A DNA stretch of 51,389 nt from Chloroflexota bacterium (lineage in GTDB: Bacteria > Chloroflexota > Dehalococcoidia > CAUJGQ01), in assembly GCA_963170165.1 (NCBI GenBank), contig CAUJGQ010000040.1, forward strand, positions 1 to 51,389, written 5' to 3'. Of the stretch, positions 49,733-51,389 are shown one piece after another; position 1 is the first letter of the stretch, and each line of letters begins with the position of its first letter. Position numbers and translations under genes: made by a program. The notes beneath the pieces are model-generated. The model saw only the letters and a program-made list of their open reading frames with translations, made no database searches and was not told the origin of the DNA.

Positions 49733-50146
49733 CTAAGGCAGGAACGGGAAGGGTGTCCAGGGGAAGCGGTTGTAGTACCAGTTGTAGTACCAATCGTAGG
49801 CGTAGAGGTTGAGACCAGCCGCGCTGATGAACGCCGCCAGCGGCAGCCAGCCGAGCGGCCGGCCGTCCGGCGACTCGAGCTGCACCCACAGCGCGTTGTC
49901 TGTGCCGAGCGCCTTACCGACGCCGTTGACGATGTAGCCGGCGGGCAGGTTCACGCCGGGGCCGGAGGCCGGGTCCGGCAGGCGCAGCGTCTGCACCGGC
50001 GGGCCAAACTGCACCTCGATATACGCCCGCCGCTCGCGGTCGGCGCTGGCCGGGGCAGCCTGCCAGCTGGTCAGTGCCAGCAACGCCAGACCGAGCGTGA
50101 CGCCCAGCCACTTCCACGCACTCCGGCGTGTGCCACGGGTGGTCAT
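49733..50146 (-). CDS. Small secreted protein with aromatic C-terminus
   Basis: This 137-aa protein has a signal peptide (about 1-34, ending APASAD), a middle resembling a small SH3-like beta domain (GYIVNGVGKALGTDNALWVQ, then PLGWLPLAAF) and an unusual aromatic tail with a duplicated WYYN unit (YDWYYNWYYNRFPWTPFP). The duplication is visible in DNA as two GTTGTAGTACCA units near 49769. AAGGAGGG precedes ATG 50146. No family is recognised; the aromatic tail suggests binding to carbohydrate or membrane, which is inference. Confidence 0.72.
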   Translation of the reverse strand: MTTRGTRRSAWKWLGVTLGLALLALTSWQAAPASADRERRAYIEVQFGPPVQTLRLPDPASGPGVNLPAGYIVNGVGKALGTDNALWVQLESPDGRPLGWLPLAAFISAAGLNLYAYDWYYNWYYNRFPWTPFPFLP

Positions 50147-50381
50147 GGGGTTCCCTCCTTCCACGGCACCGAATCCCGAAGCGCGGACGCTCCGGCAGAT
50201 TCACCACGGTGAGCGTACGCGCTTGGTGCGCCCAACGCTATCGGGCAAACGAGGGATACCGGGTAGGGGGACAGGGGGATGGCACGCGGGGCGTCACATT
50301 CCCCACGCGACGGGGTGGAGCTGCTGCATACACTGGCCGGGTATTCGTGATCGTTCCATCACCGTCCCGACGAGGCTGCCC
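50147..50381. other. Divergent intergenic region before the kinase gene
   Basis: TACACT at 50329-50334 may be a -10 box for the kinase gene, but no good -35 box precedes it. Nothing else is recognised. Confidence 0.3.
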
Positions 50382-51389
50382 GTGCCACTCATCATTGGAC
50401 AATCCTACGTTGATGGCCGGTATCGCATCGTTCGGCTGCTCGGCCAGGGTGGCTATGGCGCCGTCTATCAGGCCGTCGATACCCGCACCGGCGGCGCTGT
50501 CGCCGTCAAGCTGTCCGAGCCGCGCCTGCCCGTGGATCGGGAGCGCTTTGACCGTGAACAGCGCGTGCAGGAAAGGCTCGGCGGCGACCACATCGTACGG
50601 GCGCTGGGGAGCTTCACGACGAATGGCGCCCCCTGCACCGTCCTGGAATTTATGACCGGCGGCTCGCTGGCAGATGATGCCGTCATCGACGCACTGGACA
50701 GCGAGGCGAAGCTGAATATCGTGGTGGACGTCCTCCGCGCGCTGGAGGCCGCCCACGCGGCACATGTTGTCCACCGCGATGTGAAGCCGGCCAACGTCCT
50801 GCTTGATGACCGGCGCCGCGCAAAACTCGCGGACTTCGGCTGCGCGCATGACCCTGGCGATGTGCCGCTGACGCGCACCAATGAGGTGCTTGGCACCGAG
50901 GCCTGGATGGCGCCCGAGCAGGCAGCGGCGCAACCCGCCGACCCGCGCGACGATCTGTTCGCCGCCGGCCTGCTGTTGAACTTCCTGCTCACCGGTGAAC
51001 GACCGCACGCCAACTGGCCCAGCTGGCGGCCCCGCCTTGCCGGACTCGATGAGCCTGTTCGCTCCATCGTTGCCCGCGCCACCGCGCCGCGCCGTGCTGA
51101 CCGCTTCACTACGGCAGCCGCGATGCGGGCAGCACTGGAGGGCGCCCGCGGGCGAGCCGTCACCTCCCATCGGGCACGGCCCGTCCGGCGGCTCAGTCTG
51201 ACCGATCTGCGGCTCATGAGCGGGCCGCGGGAGGTCCGCCAGGTGTTCCGTAAGCTCGGCTACCCTGTGCTGCCCGACGAGGATTTCGTAGCCGATCAGC
51301 CGGGCAACTTCGAGTTGTGGGGCCGCGCCGCCGAGTTGACCGAGGAAGGTTGGACGCTGGCGGACTTCCGCGACGGCGTCAACGACCTG
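50382..51389 (+). CDS. Hanks-type Ser/Thr protein kinase with unrecognised C-terminal region (3' end outside window)
   Basis: The frame is open for 336 codons from GTG 50382 to the edge. Residues about 10-260 form a kinase domain with all key residues: LLGQGGYGAVY (Gly loop), AVKLSE (Lys), VVHRDVKPANVLL (catalytic loop), ADFGCAHD (DFG), TEAWMAPEQ. It looks active. No transmembrane segment appears by residue 336, unlike PASTA kinases. Residues about 275-336 (RLMSGPREVRQVFRKLGYPV, then PDEDFVADQPGNFELWGRAAE) begin another domain I do not recognise. GAGG lies 7 bases before the start. The nearby FHA domains make it a candidate partner, by proximity only. Confidence 0.88.
   Translation, partial: MPLIIGQSYVDGRYRIVRLLGQGGYGAVYQAVDTRTGGAVAVKLSEPRLPVDRERFDREQRVQERLGGDHIVRALGSFTTNGAPCTVLEFMTGGSLADDAVIDALDSEAKLNIVVDVLRALEAAHAAHVVHRDVKPANVLLDDRRRAKLADFGCAHDPGDVPLTRTNEVLGTEAWMAPEQAAAQPADPRDDLFAAGLLLNFLLTGERPHANWPSWRPRLAGLDEPVRSIVARATAPRRADRFTTAAAMRAALEGARGRAVTSHRARPVRRLSLTDLRLMSGPREVRQVFRKLGYPVLPDEDFVADQPGNFELWGRAAELTEEGWTLADFRDGVNDL

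Overview
The window is high in G+C, with dense gene packing, frequent GTG starts and no rRNA, tRNA, CRISPR array or insertion sequence that I can see. Pro/Thr linkers in exported proteins, MalT/SARP-like regulators, many GNAT and alpha/beta-hydrolase genes, and mixed Shine-Dalgarno and near-leaderless starts suggest a soil or thermophilic Chloroflexota (Thermomicrobia-like) bacterium. That placement is inference from gene style, not from a marker gene.

Layout. 1-4.1 kb: the start of a very large secreted Ig-like/BNR/RHS-type protein (minus strand, runs off the left edge), a 43-bp inverted repeat, and a LuxR-type regulator. 4.2-7.6 kb: a compact sulfide/persulfide operon on the minus strand (CstR-like repressor, rhodanese, TauE/SafE permease, MBL-rhodanese persulfide dioxygenase-like protein, DUF302 protein) with promoter, operator and terminator visible. 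7.7-18 kb: trehalose-forming TreZ, small unknowns, a HisKA-only protein, an MFS and an APC transporter, GNAT enzymes, a phosphatase, a GntR regulator, a crotonase and RimI. 18-28 kb: GreA variant, YbaK-like deacylase, MBL hydrolase, Aat, an M23 peptidase, DinB/ClbS-like protein, hydrolase, LLM flavin oxidoreductase and YchF. 28-40 kb: hydrolase, universal stress protein coupled to a hibernation-factor-like gene, DUF2157/GDYXXLXY membrane pair, secreted beta-propeller, VOC protein, esterase, thiolase and a PQQ sugar-dehydrogenase-like lipoprotein.

40.3-44.6 kb is the most unusual part: three co-directional genes encoding a small membrane-anchored protein, a six-TM protein with paired HxxEH motifs plus a cyclic-nucleotide-binding (CNB) domain, and a type II NADH dehydrogenase fused to a CNB domain and two FHA domains. 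This looks like a respiratory module under second-messenger and phospho-protein control. It is followed by a MalT/SARP-like ATPase regulator, a 2-hydroxyacyl-CoA lyase, a small secreted protein and a Hanks-type Ser/Thr kinase with an unrecognised C-terminal region, cut by the right edge.

The two edge genes (minus strand 2982 to 1, plus strand 50382 to 51389) are open to the window ends. Most other long frames are shadows caused by high G+C.
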